Shown: one piece after another, positions 1 through 8,911 of the stretch
How the letters are laid out: the number at the start of each line of letters is the position of its first letter
Numbering within the stretch: position 1 is the stretch's first letter
Source of the DNA: Lachnospiraceae bacterium UBA1778
Lineage (GTDB): Bacteria > Bacillota > Clostridia > Lachnospirales > Lachnospiraceae
DNA: 32,446 bases
Direction of reading: 5' to 3'
Assembly (NCBI GenBank): GCA_002315255.1
Contig: DCGM01000038.1
Coordinates: 1-32,446 of the forward strand
Translations under genes and position numbers: made by a program
The notes under the pieces: model-generated
Seen by the model: only the letters and a program-made list of their open reading frames with translations
Databases searched by the model: none
Told to the model about the DNA's origin: nothing

Positions 1-388
1 TTTTGATCAGCTCGACTGCATATTCATAGTCTTTTTCAAAATAGTCAGATCCGTAGAAAAGACGGTCCTGCCAGTCGAAACCAAGCCAATGGATATCCTG
101 GACAATCGCGTCGACATATTCAGTATCTTCTTTCGCAGGGTTCGTGTCGTCCATGCGGAGATTATAGATTCCATTGAACTTCTCGGCCATTCCGTAATCG
201 ATGCACATTGCTTTACAATGGCCGATATGAAGATATCCGTTCGGTTCCGGCGGGAAACGGGTATGAACGGTCATACCTTCAAACTGTCCGCCTTTGGCAA
301 TGTCATCGCGGATAAAGTCATAAATAAAGTTACGATGATCCGGATTCTCTTCCGGTGTGGCGACTGCCGCCTCTCTGATTTCTTCCAT
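1..388 (-). CDS. glnS: Glutaminyl-tRNA synthetase, N-terminal part (runs off the left edge)
   Basis: Charges tRNA-Gln directly with glutamine in the cytoplasm. Only the first 129 codons lie in the window. They hold the class I signature FPPEPNGYLHIGHCKA with the HIGH motif, followed by MDDTNPAKEDTEYVDAI and WLGFDW, which match the catalytic core of bacterial GlnRS; the NPAKED and PPEPNG forms favour GlnRS over GluRS. The ATG at 388 is preceded by AAAGGAG at good spacing. The gene follows mutL by 67 bp in the same direction, with a small hairpin (406-420) just before the ribosome-binding site. Many Firmicutes lack GlnRS and make Gln-tRNA by transamidation, so its presence is informative about lineage. 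The tRNA-binding C-terminal half cannot be assessed. Confidence 0.93.
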   Translation of the reverse strand, partial: MEEIREAAVATPEENPDHRNFIYDFIRDDIAKGGQFEGMTVHTRFPPEPNGYLHIGHCKAMCIDYGMAEKFNGIYNLRMDDTNPAKEDTEYVDAIVQDIHWLGFDWQDRLFYGSDYFEKDYEYAVELIK

Positions 389-405
389 ATCTGCTCCTTT
401 TTCAT

Positions 406-420
406 CGGATCATAGATCCG
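406..420 (-). other. Small perfect hairpin upstream of the glnS ribosome-binding site
   Basis: On the minus strand CGGATC-TAT-GATCCG can form a 6 bp stem with a 3 nt loop, ending a few bases before the AAAGGAG of glnS. No T-tract follows, so it is not an intrinsic terminator. It might affect processing or translation of glnS, but this is speculative. Confidence 0.3.
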
Positions 421-455
421 TTGTATGTTATAAAACAACCTGTTCAATATCCAGG

Positions 456-2525
456 TTAAACAATCCGTTTAAATTTCTTCTCAAGTTCGGTCTTTGAGAT
501 CGAGATCATCGTCGGCCGTCCATGCGGACAGGCGTACGGGTTCTCCATCGTAAGAAGCTCCTGTATCAGATGATCCGCTTCCTCAAAGCTGACTTCATTG
601 TTCCCTTTTATCGCTGCTTTACAGGACATCGACGCGATTTTCGAAAGGATCATTTCCGGCTTCCGCGACGACATGTTTTCCTGCAGATCGCCTAAAAGTT
701 CAACGAAAAGCTCCTTCACGTCCAGGCCGAAAAGGTCGTCCGGAACGGCTGAAATCGCATATTCTCTTCCGCCGAACGAGCTGATCTCATAGCCAAGGTC
801 GGAAAACTCGTTCATAAAGCGGTTCAGCACCAGCTCTTCGCTTCCGTTTAAGGATACCATAATCGGCGGGGATACGAGCTGAGACGCGATTTTCTTTTCC
901 CGAAGCGCCGCCATCTTCCGCTCATAGAGAAGTTTTTCATGGGCTGCATGCTGGTCGAGGATATATAACTGCTGGTCCAGTTCTAACAGCCAGTACGTTT
1001 TAAACACCTGACCGATCAACCGGTATTTCTTCATACCTTCGTCGGATATCAAGTGGTGCTTAAAGAGGTCCTGCTGCTCCGGCTTCGCGGAAAGATCTGA
1101 CACCGTTTTTTCGACGGGTTCGGAGACTGGTTTAACCGGAGGCTCAGAGTCTGGTTTTACATGAGGCTCGAAGACAGGTTTTTCTGGAAGTATTGAATCC
1201 GGCCCCGCAGGGGGCTCCTCATATTTTGGACCTCTGTTTAAAGTTCCTGCCTGATACGGCGTTTTTTGATCCGAAATGACGGATACATCGTCGCCATCCG
1301 TCCGAGTAAACAGCCGATCCTTAAATGACTGAGATACTGTAGTTTTAGTTTCAGTTTTAGTCTCAGGTTTAGTATCAGTTTCAGTTTCAGTATTAGTTTT
1401 AGTTTCAGTATTAGTTTCCGGCTTGGTTTCAGGCTTCGACAGACGCTCCCGCGCAGTCTCAAATGGTTCAACCGGTGAAAAGCGTGGCTCTGGTTTCGCG
1501 GGCTTTTTCTCTTCTGAAAGCGAGACATTTGAAATCATTTCTCGCTTTTCTAAAACCGATTTGACAGCATTCTTTAGAAGATCATAGACCTCCGCCTCTT
1601 TTCGGAAGCGGACTTCCATCTTTGTCGGATGCACATTGACATCGATGTCCTCGGACGGAAGCTTAATAAACAGGCAGACAAACGGATAACGGTGCTGCAT
1701 CATAAACGGCGCATACGCGTCCTCAATCGCCTTCATGCAAAGGACGGATTTAACATAACGGCCATTTATAAAGCAGTTTTCGAAGCTCCGGTTTCCCTTC
1801 GCGAGAACCGGCGAGCCGATCATTCCGCTCACAAGAAAGCCGTCCTTTGAAAAATCAATCGGGATCACTTCATTCACAGTTTCGCGTCCGAATACGGCGA
1901 AAATCAGATCTTTGATTTTTCCATTGCCGGAGGTCGCGAGCTTCGTCTGTCCGTTCTGAATCAGGCGGAATGAAATATTCGGGTGTGACAATGCGATTTT
2001 CTCCATAAGGTCGGCTATCGCAGCGCCTTCGGTAATCGCAGTTTTTAAGAATTTCCGGCGGACCGGCGTGTTATAAAAAAGGTCCTTTACGATAAAAGTG
2101 GTGCCGTTCGGCGCGCCCATTTCGTCAAACCGGACTTCGTCTCCGCCATCGATTTCAAAGTCCGTTGCCGTAATCTCGTCCGCTCTTTTCGTAATCAGTT
2201 CAAGCCGCGTCACGCTCGCGATAGACGGAAGCGCTTCTCCACGGAAGCCTAAACTGCTGATGGAGAAAAGATCATCTGAAGACTGGATTTTACTCGTCGC
2301 GTGGCGGCAGAAAGCGACGCGGACCTCCTCTTTCGGGATTCCGCAGCCGTTGTCGGTCACGCGGATTAAGTCGATTCCGCCGTTTTTGATTTCAACGGTC
2401 ACAGCATTGGCTCCGGCATCAATGGCGTTTTCGACGAGCTCCTTAACGACAGAAGCCGGCCGTTCCACCACTTCACCCGCAGCAATCTGATCAACTGTCA
2501 GTTTGTCCAGCACATGAATCGGCAT
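456..2525 (-). CDS. mutL: DNA mismatch repair endonuclease MutL
   Basis: Couples MutS mismatch recognition to strand incision in methyl-independent mismatch repair. The 689-residue protein begins with a GHKL ATPase: the VENAIDAGA helix, the DNGCGI loop and GFRGEAL are all present. The C-terminal domain carries DQHAAHEKLLYE, the DQHA(X)2E(X)4E metal-binding endonuclease motif, and ACPHGRPT near the end, so this is a nicking-competent MutL. The linker (about residues 335-490) is unusually long and low in complexity: a Thr/Glu/Lys block encoded by hexanucleotide repeats, then Pro/Glu/Val-rich repeats. The ATG at 2525 is preceded by GAGGATTTT. It starts 13 nt after the mutS stop and is surely co-transcribed with it. 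Confidence 0.97.
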   Translation of the reverse strand: MPIHVLDKLTVDQIAAGEVVERPASVVKELVENAIDAGANAVTVEIKNGGIDLIRVTDNGCGIPKEEVRVAFCRHATSKIQSSDDLFSISSLGFRGEALPSIASVTRLELITKRADEITATDFEIDGGDEVRFDEMGAPNGTTFIVKDLFYNTPVRRKFLKTAITEGAAIADLMEKIALSHPNISFRLIQNGQTKLATSGNGKIKDLIFAVFGRETVNEVIPIDFSKDGFLVSGMIGSPVLAKGNRSFENCFINGRYVKSVLCMKAIEDAYAPFMMQHRYPFVCLFIKLPSEDIDVNVHPTKMEVRFRKEAEVYDLLKNAVKSVLEKREMISNVSLSEEKKPAKPEPRFSPVEPFETARERLSKPETKPETNTETKTNTETETDTKPETKTETKTTVSQSFKDRLFTRTDGDDVSVISDQKTPYQAGTLNRGPKYEEPPAGPDSILPEKPVFEPHVKPDSEPPVKPVSEPVEKTVSDLSAKPEQQDLFKHHLISDEGMKKYRLIGQVFKTYWLLELDQQLYILDQHAAHEKLLYERKMAALREKKIASQLVSPPIMVSLNGSEELVLNRFMNEFSDLGYEISSFGGREYAISAVPDDLFGLDVKELFVELLGDLQENMSSRKPEMILSKIASMSCKAAIKGNNEVSFEEADHLIQELLTMENPYACPHGRPTMISISKTELEKKFKRIV
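1335..1432 (-). repeat. Imperfect hexanucleotide repeats in the mutL linker
   Basis: The plus strand shows recurrent agttttagtttc-type units with a 6 bp period, encoding a run of Glu, Thr and Lys pairs on the minus strand. A second, less regular proline-rich block lies at about 1095-1200, with recurring SEPPVKP-like units. Because the period is a multiple of three, gain or loss of a unit changes only linker length and not the frame. Confidence 0.75.
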
Positions 2526-2538
2526 AAAATCCTCATTT

Positions 2539-5190
2539 TCAGATTCTGTTATTCAGTTTAGACTGAATCCGGTAAAGCGTGTTCATCGCATCGAGCGGCG
2601 TCATCGTCTGAAGATTCAGCTCGCGGATCTCGGCGATCACATCGTCATCTTTCACCGTGTCAAACATGGTCAGCTGGTTCTGGTCCACATCGTCCTGCTT
2701 TTTCACGCGGCGGGTATTCCCCATACTGACAGCAGCATAGGAAGCGATTTCACGCGCACGGCTTAAGATGTCCGTATCAATCAGCTCTTCTACAAGCTCT
2801 TCTGCGCGCTCAAGCACCGGTTTCGGAACGCCAGCCAGTCGGGCCACCTGAATTCCGTAAGACTTATCGGCACCGCCCTTAATAATCTTTCGAAGGAACA
2901 CGACACGGTCGCCCTGCTCTTTCACCGAGATGCAGTAATTATGTACGCCGGGAATCGCGCCCTCGAGTTCCGTCAGTTCGTGATAATGCGTAGCGAACAG
3001 CGTTTTCGCACCTAAAAGCTTCGTGTTTGCAATGTATTCTACCACCGCCCAGGCGATCGAAAGACCGTCGAACGTAGAAGTGCCGCGCCCGATTTCATCT
3101 AAGATGATGAGACTCTTGTTTGTCGCATTCCGAAGAATATTCGCGACTTCCGTCATCTCGACCATAAAGGTTGACTGCCCCATCGCAAGATCGTCAGATG
3201 CACCGACACGGGTAAAAATCCGGTCACAGATCGAAATATCAGCTTCATCCGCCGGAACGAACGAACCGATCTGCGCCATCAGCGTAAGGAGTGCTGTCTG
3301 CCGCATGTAAGTCGATTTTCCGGCCATATTCGGGCCTGTGATGATCGCAATGCGCTGGTCATCAGAATCCAGTTCCGTATCATTTGGCACGAACGGATCT
3401 TTTTCAAGCATCTGTTCAACTACCGGATGGCGGCCGTTTTTGATCGTGATGCGGCCTTTTTCATTGATTTTCGGGCGGACATAACGGTTTCGCTCTGCTA
3501 CGACTGAAAGACTTGCAATCGCGTCAATTTCAGCGACTGCCTGCGCAGATCTCTGAATCCGCTCGACTTCGCCGTAAATCGTATCACGGACCGTCTGGAA
3601 AATCTGATTTTCGAGCGCATAGAGCTTATCTTCTGCGCCGAGAATCATATCTTCTAATTCCTGAAGCTTCGGCGTGACATAGCGCTCTGCACCGGTCAGC
3701 GTCTGCTTTCTAATATAATCGGCCGGAACCTGGTCTTTAAAGGAATTCGTAACTTCGAGATAATAGCCGAAAACCTTGTTAAACTTGATTTTCAGCGTTT
3801 TGATGCCGGTCCGCTCACGCTCCTGCGCTTCGATCTCTGCAAGCCAACCCTTGCCGTCTGTTTTCGCTTTCCGGTAAGAATCGACAGTTTCATTGAAGCC
3901 GTCTTTAATGATGCCGCCCTCGTAAACGCCGACCGGCGGATCATCCGTAATCGCTTCATTTATAAGGCCCGCGAGGTCTTCCAGCGGATCGATTTCAGCA
4001 TAAAGATTCTTTAAAAGTGCCGATTTTGTGCTCTTTAACATCACGAGGATATGCGGGAGCATTTCAATCGAATTCTTAAACGCAATGAGGTCGCGCGGAT
4101 TTGCGGTACGATAACAGATCCGGCCGAGAAGCCGTTCGAGGTCATAAATCGGATTCAGATACTCGCGGAGTTCTTCGCGGATCAGCGTTTCATTGAGGAG
4201 TTCTTCTACTGCGTCCTGTCGGGCGAGAATCGCTTTCCGGTCGAGCAGCGGCTGTTCAATATATCGGCGGAGCGTTCGCGCGCCCATCGCTGTTTTCGTC
4301 TTATCGAGAACACCTAAAAGTGTTCCGCGCTTCTGTTTGTCACGCATCGTCTCCGTAAGTTCGAGATTCCGACGGGTCGAACTGTCGAGAAGCATAAACG
4401 AACCGGAGGTAAAAACCTGAAGATGAGTGATATGCGCGAGGTCATTTTTTTGAGTGTCTAAAAGAACTGAGAGGAGCGCACCAGCTGCGATGACACCGAC
4501 TGTGAAAGCTGAAACGCCAAGCGCGTCGAGCGTAGCCGCGTGAAAATGCGTCAAAAGATTCTTTTTCGCGAGATCCTCTTTAAAGAACTTCGGATCAGCA
4601 TGTGATTGCGAAAAATTCACGCGCTCGCGGAGCATTGGAAAATCAACGCCGGAGATCGACATCTGTTCATTTACGACGATTTCAGACGGCGCAAACCGAA
4701 CGATAATATCGGTCAGCTGTTCTTTCGTATGGCATTCAGTTAAGAAAAATTCGCCGGTAGTGACATCGCAGAAGGAAATGCCGAACATTGCGCGTTCATA
4801 CATGACACACATAATGTAACGGTTTTTCGTTTCGTCGAGCGCATTCTGGTCTAATAGCGTTCCGGGGCTGACGACGCGGATTACTTCGCGCTTTACGAGG
4901 CCTTTTGCCAGCTTCGGATCTTCCATCTGCTCTGCAATCGCGACTTTATAGCCTTTTTCGACAAGCTTCGAAAGATAAGTATCAACCGCGTGATAAGGCA
5001 CGCCGCACATCGGTGCGCGCTCGTCGAGACCGCAGTCCTTTCCGGTTAACGTAAGCCCGATTTCACGGGAAGCGATTTCGGCATCTTCATAAAACATCTC
5101 ATAGAAATCGCCGAGACGGTAAAACAGCATGCAGTCCGGATATTCTTTTTTCGTTTCGAGATATTTCGCCATCATTGGCGTAACAGGCAT
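2539..5190 (-). CDS. mutS: DNA mismatch recognition protein MutS
   Basis: Dimeric ATPase that binds base mismatches and small loops and recruits MutL. At 883 residues it has normal MutS1 length. The mismatch-binding Phe-X-Glu motif is visible as GDFYEMF (residues 28-33). The C-terminal ABC-type ATPase has Walker A GPNMAGKSTYMRQ, the DEIGRGTSTFDG Walker B/signature region and the ATHYHEL switch histidines. The ATG at 5190 is served by GGAGG. The miaB stop lies 3 nt upstream and mutL starts 13 nt downstream, so miaB-mutS-mutL is one transcription unit, an order common in Clostridia. No defect is seen. Confidence 0.98.
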   Translation of the reverse strand: MPVTPMMAKYLETKKEYPDCMLFYRLGDFYEMFYEDAEIASREIGLTLTGKDCGLDERAPMCGVPYHAVDTYLSKLVEKGYKVAIAEQMEDPKLAKGLVKREVIRVVSPGTLLDQNALDETKNRYIMCVMYERAMFGISFCDVTTGEFFLTECHTKEQLTDIIVRFAPSEIVVNEQMSISGVDFPMLRERVNFSQSHADPKFFKEDLAKKNLLTHFHAATLDALGVSAFTVGVIAAGALLSVLLDTQKNDLAHITHLQVFTSGSFMLLDSSTRRNLELTETMRDKQKRGTLLGVLDKTKTAMGARTLRRYIEQPLLDRKAILARQDAVEELLNETLIREELREYLNPIYDLERLLGRICYRTANPRDLIAFKNSIEMLPHILVMLKSTKSALLKNLYAEIDPLEDLAGLINEAITDDPPVGVYEGGIIKDGFNETVDSYRKAKTDGKGWLAEIEAQERERTGIKTLKIKFNKVFGYYLEVTNSFKDQVPADYIRKQTLTGAERYVTPKLQELEDMILGAEDKLYALENQIFQTVRDTIYGEVERIQRSAQAVAEIDAIASLSVVAERNRYVRPKINEKGRITIKNGRHPVVEQMLEKDPFVPNDTELDSDDQRIAIITGPNMAGKSTYMRQTALLTLMAQIGSFVPADEADISICDRIFTRVGASDDLAMGQSTFMVEMTEVANILRNATNKSLIILDEIGRGTSTFDGLSIAWAVVEYIANTKLLGAKTLFATHYHELTELEGAIPGVHNYCISVKEQGDRVVFLRKIIKGGADKSYGIQVARLAGVPKPVLERAEELVEELIDTDILSRAREIASYAAVSMGNTRRVKKQDDVDQNQLTMFDTVKDDDVIAEIRELNLQTMTPLDAMNTLYRIQSKLNNRI

Positions 5191-5193
5191 AAT

Positions 5194-6615
5194 TTAAGCC
5201 TCCGTGCATTCGCCGAGATAATAAAACCCGTGAGATTCTTTTAATTTTACATTGACGATCCGGCCGATCATCGCTTCGCAGCCGGGGAAATGGACGACTG
5301 TATTATTCGAAAGGCGGCCGCTCACCAGTGTTTGATCCTGATGATTAATTTCTTCCACTAATACCGGAAGCGTTCTTCCGACATCGCGGCCTGACGTTTC
5401 CTGTCCAATACTCTGGACGAGTGAAAGCAGCCGGTCGAAGCGGTCCTTCACCTCGGCTTCCGGCACCTGGTTTTCCATCTTCGCGGCCGGCGTTCCGGTC
5501 CGCTTCGAATAGATAAACGTAAATGCGGAATCAAAACGGACGCGCCGTACCATATCAAGCGTGTCGCAGAAATCTTCTTCCGTCTCCCCCGGGAAGCCGA
5601 CAATGATATCGGTCGTAATCGAAATATCCGGCACCGCTTTCCGAAGTTTCTCCACAATTTCGAGATATTTTTCCCGCGTATAATGGCGGTTCATCTCTTT
5701 TAAAATGCGGTTAGAGCCTGACTGCATTGGAAGATGGAAATGCGTGCAGACCTTTTTCGACGCGCCCATCGTTTCGATAAGTTCGTCAGACAAGTCCTTC
5801 GGATGCGACGTCATGAAACGGATCCGCTCAATGCCGTCGATCTTTTCGACTTCCTTTAACAGCTCCGAAAACGTGACCGGTTGATTAAGATTTTTGCCGT
5901 AGGAATTGACATTCTGACCAAGGAGCATGACTTCCTTCACGCCCTCGTCCGCAAGCCTTCGGATTTCAGATAAAATATCCTCCGGTTCACGGCTCCGTTC
6001 ACGGCCGCGGACATACGGAACGATGCAGTAGCTGCAGAAATTATTACAGCCGTACATAATATTGACGCCGGATTTAAACGGATATTTCCGAAGCGCCGGC
6101 AGATCTTCCACGATCTCGTCGGTGCCTTCCCAGACATCGATAATCATTCCCTTTTCCTGCGTGCTCCGATATAAAAGCTCCGCAAGTTTGAAGATATTAT
6201 GAGTACCGAAAACAATTTTGACAAAAGGATATTTTTCGCGGACAGTCTGAACTTCGTCCGGCTCCTGCATCATACAGCCGCAAAGTGCCAGAACCATATG
6301 CGGATTCTGCGTTTTTCGGATATAGTTCAGCTGGCCGAGACGGCCATAAACCTTCATGTTCGCATTTTCGCGGACGGTGCAGGTATTATACAGGATAAAA
6401 TCAGCCTTTTCTTCGTCCGCCTCTTCCTGATAGCCGATTTCCTGTAAGATACCGGCGAACTTTTCGGAATCCTTCGCATTCATCTGGCAGCCGAACGTCT
6501 CGATATGATAGGTCAATGCGCGACCGATCTTTTCAGTCTCCGCTTCGACATATTCCTGCATCTTTTGGATATATTCTTTTTGTCTTAAAGATTCTTCGAG
6601 ATTCTCGAAAGCCAT
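5194..6615 (-). CDS. miaB: tRNA-2-methylthio-N6-dimethylallyladenosine synthase MiaB
   Basis: Radical-SAM methylthiotransferase that converts i6A37 to ms2i6A37 in tRNAs reading UNN codons. The 473-residue protein has the three-domain layout: an N-terminal UPF0004 domain with three cluster-binding cysteines (in TFGCQMN, YNTCTVREN and LCGCMMQ), the radical-SAM motif GCNNFCSYCIVPYVRG (CxxxCxxC), and a C-terminal TRAM-like region ending near the GFYYLGEC stretch. The N-terminal extension of about 35 residues before the first motif is usual for Firmicute MiaB. The ATG at 6615 follows AAAGGA. It starts 11 nt after the nfnB stop and its stop is 3 nt before mutS. miaA is not in the window. Confidence 0.96.
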   Translation of the reverse strand: MAFENLEESLRQKEYIQKMQEYVEAETEKIGRALTYHIETFGCQMNAKDSEKFAGILQEIGYQEEADEEKADFILYNTCTVRENANMKVYGRLGQLNYIRKTQNPHMVLALCGCMMQEPDEVQTVREKYPFVKIVFGTHNIFKLAELLYRSTQEKGMIIDVWEGTDEIVEDLPALRKYPFKSGVNIMYGCNNFCSYCIVPYVRGRERSREPEDILSEIRRLADEGVKEVMLLGQNVNSYGKNLNQPVTFSELLKEVEKIDGIERIRFMTSHPKDLSDELIETMGASKKVCTHFHLPMQSGSNRILKEMNRHYTREKYLEIVEKLRKAVPDISITTDIIVGFPGETEEDFCDTLDMVRRVRFDSAFTFIYSKRTGTPAAKMENQVPEAEVKDRFDRLLSLVQSIGQETSGRDVGRTLPVLVEEINHQDQTLVSGRLSNNTVVHFPGCEAMIGRIVNVKLKESHGFYYLGECTEA

Positions 6616-6626
6616 AATGATATCCT

Positions 6627-8006
6627 TTAGCTTAATTTCTCATGAATCGCTTTTGCAGCGCGTTTTCCGGCCTGCATCGCGAGAATGACAGTAGCTGCGC
6701 CGGAAACCGCATCGCCGCCCGCATAGACATTCTCTTTCGAAGTCTTTCCGGTCTCTTCTTCCGCAATGATACAGCCATGACGGTTGATTTCTAATCCTTC
6801 CGTCGTCGAAGAGATCATCGGGTTCGGAGAAGTGCCGAGCGCCATAATGACCATGTCACAATCCATGATATATTCTGAACCCGGAATTTCGACCGGTCTT
6901 CTACGGCCGGAAGCATCGGGCTCGCCAAGTTCCATTTTAATGATCTTTACGCCGGTCACATTGCCGTTTTCGTCATTCAGAATTTCAGTCGGATTCTGTA
7001 AAAGATCGAAGACAATGCCCTCCTCCACCGCATGATGGACTTCCTCCGCACGTGACGGAAGCTCTTCCAGCGAACGGCGATAGACGATATGCGTTTCAGC
7101 ACCTAAACGGAGCGCGGTACGGGCTGCATCCATTGCGACGTTTCCGCCGCCGACGACAATCACTTTCTTTCCGATATGAATCGGCGTGTCATAATCGTCA
7201 CGGAAGCCCTTCATCAGGTTCGAACGCGTCAGGAATTCATTAGCTGAGAAAACCTGGTTTCCGCTTTCGCCCGGGATTCCCATAAACTTCGGAAGACCGG
7301 CGCCTGAGCCGATAAAGACAGCCGAAAAACCTTCTTTTTCGAGGAGCTCGTCGAGGAGGACCGATTTACCGATAATCACATTTGTTTCGATGGAAACGCC
7401 TAATTTCTCGACATTCTCTATCTCTTTAGCGACAACCTCCTCCTTCGGAAGACGGAATTCCGGAATTCCGTAGGATAAAACGCCGCCGGCTTTATGGAGC
7501 GCTTCGAAAATCTTCACTTCATAGCCGAGACGAGCGAGATCGCCTGCACAGGTAAGTCCTGCAGGACCGGCACCGATAACTGCGACTTTTTTCCCGTTTG
7601 ACGGTGCCTTCGCTAAAGAAACATGCCCGTTTGCACGGTTCGTATCCGCCACAAAGCGCTCGAGTTTACCGATCGAAACCGATTCGCCTTTTATGCCGCG
7701 GACACACTTGCCTTCGCATTGCGTCTCCTGCGGGCAGACACGGCCGCAGATGGCGGGAAGGCTGGAGGATTCGGCGATAATATCGCCGGCTTTTTCAATA
7801 TCTTTTTCCGTCAAGGCATGAATAAACGCCGGAATATTGATATTGACCGGGCAGCCATCCATACAGAACGGTTTTTTACAGTTTAAACAGCGTGCGGCTT
7901 CTGCTAACGCTTCTTCTTCGTTGTAGCCATAGCAGACTTCCGAAAAATTGGTGGCACGTACCTTCGGGTCCTGTTCGCGGACCGGTACTTTCTTCATCAT
8001 ATCCAT
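6627..8006 (-). CDS. nfnB: NADH-dependent reduced ferredoxin:NADP+ oxidoreductase, large subunit (NfnB / GltA-like)
   Basis: Large FAD subunit of the electron-bifurcating transhydrogenase linking NADPH oxidation to reduction of NAD+ and ferredoxin. It belongs to the glutamate-synthase small-subunit family. From the start chosen (459 residues), two [4Fe-4S] motifs occupy residues 40-52 (CLNCKKPFCMDGC) and 87-101 (CGRVCPQETQCEGKC). A FAD-binding VIGAGPAGL and a second dinucleotide fold VVGGGNVAMDAA follow. No glutamate synthase large subunit is nearby and an NfnA homologue lies directly upstream, so Nfn is preferred over GltA. The frame opens with GTG at 8030, but the ATG at 8006 has GGAGGG seven bases upstream and avoids overlap with nfnA. 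Confidence 0.9.
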   Translation of the reverse strand: MDMMKKVPVREQDPKVRATNFSEVCYGYNEEEALAEAARCLNCKKPFCMDGCPVNINIPAFIHALTEKDIEKAGDIIAESSSLPAICGRVCPQETQCEGKCVRGIKGESVSIGKLERFVADTNRANGHVSLAKAPSNGKKVAVIGAGPAGLTCAGDLARLGYEVKIFEALHKAGGVLSYGIPEFRLPKEEVVAKEIENVEKLGVSIETNVIIGKSVLLDELLEKEGFSAVFIGSGAGLPKFMGIPGESGNQVFSANEFLTRSNLMKGFRDDYDTPIHIGKKVIVVGGGNVAMDAARTALRLGAETHIVYRRSLEELPSRAEEVHHAVEEGIVFDLLQNPTEILNDENGNVTGVKIIKMELGEPDASGRRRPVEIPGSEYIMDCDMVIMALGTSPNPMISSTTEGLEINRHGCIIAEEETGKTSKENVYAGGDAVSGAATVILAMQAGKRAAKAIHEKLS

Positions 8007-8020
8007 CTTCAGTCCCTCCG

Positions 8021-8896
8021 TTATGAACACTGGCCGCAGCCGCCGTGATGGGTGGCGCCCTCCTGCAATGCAAGTAACGCACGCCCTTCTTCTGTTTTAT
8101 AGATCCGCTGACGTTTCATCGATTCATCGAAATCGACTAAATGGCCGTCAAATTCCGGGCCGTCGACACACGCGAACTTGATCGAATCGCCGACATGGAG
8201 ACGGCACGCGCCGCACATTCCGGTTCCGTCGACCATGATCGGGTTCATCGAGACCGTCGTCGGAAGTTCCAGCTTCTTCGTAAGCAGACAGACAAACTTC
8301 ATCATGATGCACGGACCGATGGCGACACAATGGTCGTAATGATTCCCGCGTGCATAAAGTTCATTGATCATATCGCAGGTGTTTCCATGGAAGCCATAGG
8401 AGCCGTCATCCGTACAGACATAGACATTAGCGACTTTCTTCATCTCGTCTTCATAGAAAATCAGGTCTTTATTCCGTGCGCCGATAATGACGTCGACCGA
8501 AATCCCATGCTCTTTCATCCATTTCGCCTGCGGATAAACAGGCGCCGTGCCGACACCTCCGGCCACGAATAAAAAGCGGATGTTTTTCAGTTCTTCCGGC
8601 GTTTTTTTGACAAACTCGGAAGGATTTCCAAGCGGTCCGACGAAGTCCGTAAAGGAATCGCCCACATTCAGCTCCGCCATCTTATAGGTGGATGCGCCTA
8701 CCGTCTGGTAGACGATGTCGATCGTCCCGTTCTCCCGGTCATAATCGCAGATGGTAAGCGGAATACGCTCTCCCTCTTCGTGTAATTTCGCGATGATGAA
8801 CTGGCCCGGCAATGCATTGGCAGAAACGCGCGGCGCATAGACTTTCATAAGAAAAATCTTATCGGCAAGCAGGCGTTTTTCGATAATCTGATACAT
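8021..8896 (-). CDS. nfnA: NADH-dependent reduced ferredoxin:NADP+ oxidoreductase, small subunit (NfnA; DHOD electron-transfer subunit-like)
   Basis: Small subunit of the bifurcating Nfn complex, expected to carry FAD, a [2Fe-2S] cluster and the NAD(H) site. The 291 residues show a ferredoxin-reductase FAD region (PLTICDYD, residues 46-53), a nucleotide-binding GGVGTAPVYP (113-122), a CTDDGSYGFHG segment (161-171), and near the end GMCGACRLHVGD...FACVDGPEFDGH with cysteines 228, 231 and 243. That last block is typical of PyrK/NfnA proteins. The ATG at 8896 follows AAAGGAG. nfnB begins 14 nt downstream. A PyrK role is less likely because no pyrD is adjacent. Confidence 0.9.
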   Translation of the reverse strand: MYQIIEKRLLADKIFLMKVYAPRVSANALPGQFIIAKLHEEGERIPLTICDYDRENGTIDIVYQTVGASTYKMAELNVGDSFTDFVGPLGNPSEFVKKTPEELKNIRFLFVAGGVGTAPVYPQAKWMKEHGISVDVIIGARNKDLIFYEDEMKKVANVYVCTDDGSYGFHGNTCDMINELYARGNHYDHCVAIGPCIMMKFVCLLTKKLELPTTVSMNPIMVDGTGMCGACRLHVGDSIKFACVDGPEFDGHLVDFDESMKRQRIYKTEEGRALLALQEGATHHGGCGQCS

Positions 8897-8911
8897 AACA
8901 CTCCTTTAAAT

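Noticed and set aside
89..415. Plus-strand open frames such as 89-415, 2098-2490, 8141-8572 and 22403-22999.
   Set aside because: They lie antisense to strongly supported genes, have no recognisable family features and lack ribosome-binding sites; they are frame shadows.
421..455. Possible separate promoter for glnS (TTGAAC with TACAAC at 16 nt).
   Set aside because: Both hexamers are poor matches and the gap to mutL is short; too weak to call.
1238..1528. A 96-codon open frame on the same strand as mutL, in another frame.
   Set aside because: It exists because the mutL linker is low in complexity; its product is an artificial-looking Leu/Lys repeat and it has no ribosome-binding site.
8007..8030. 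Longer N-terminus of nfnB starting with GTG at 8030.
   Set aside because: It overlaps nfnA and has no ribosome-binding site, while ATG 8006 has GGAGGG at ideal spacing.
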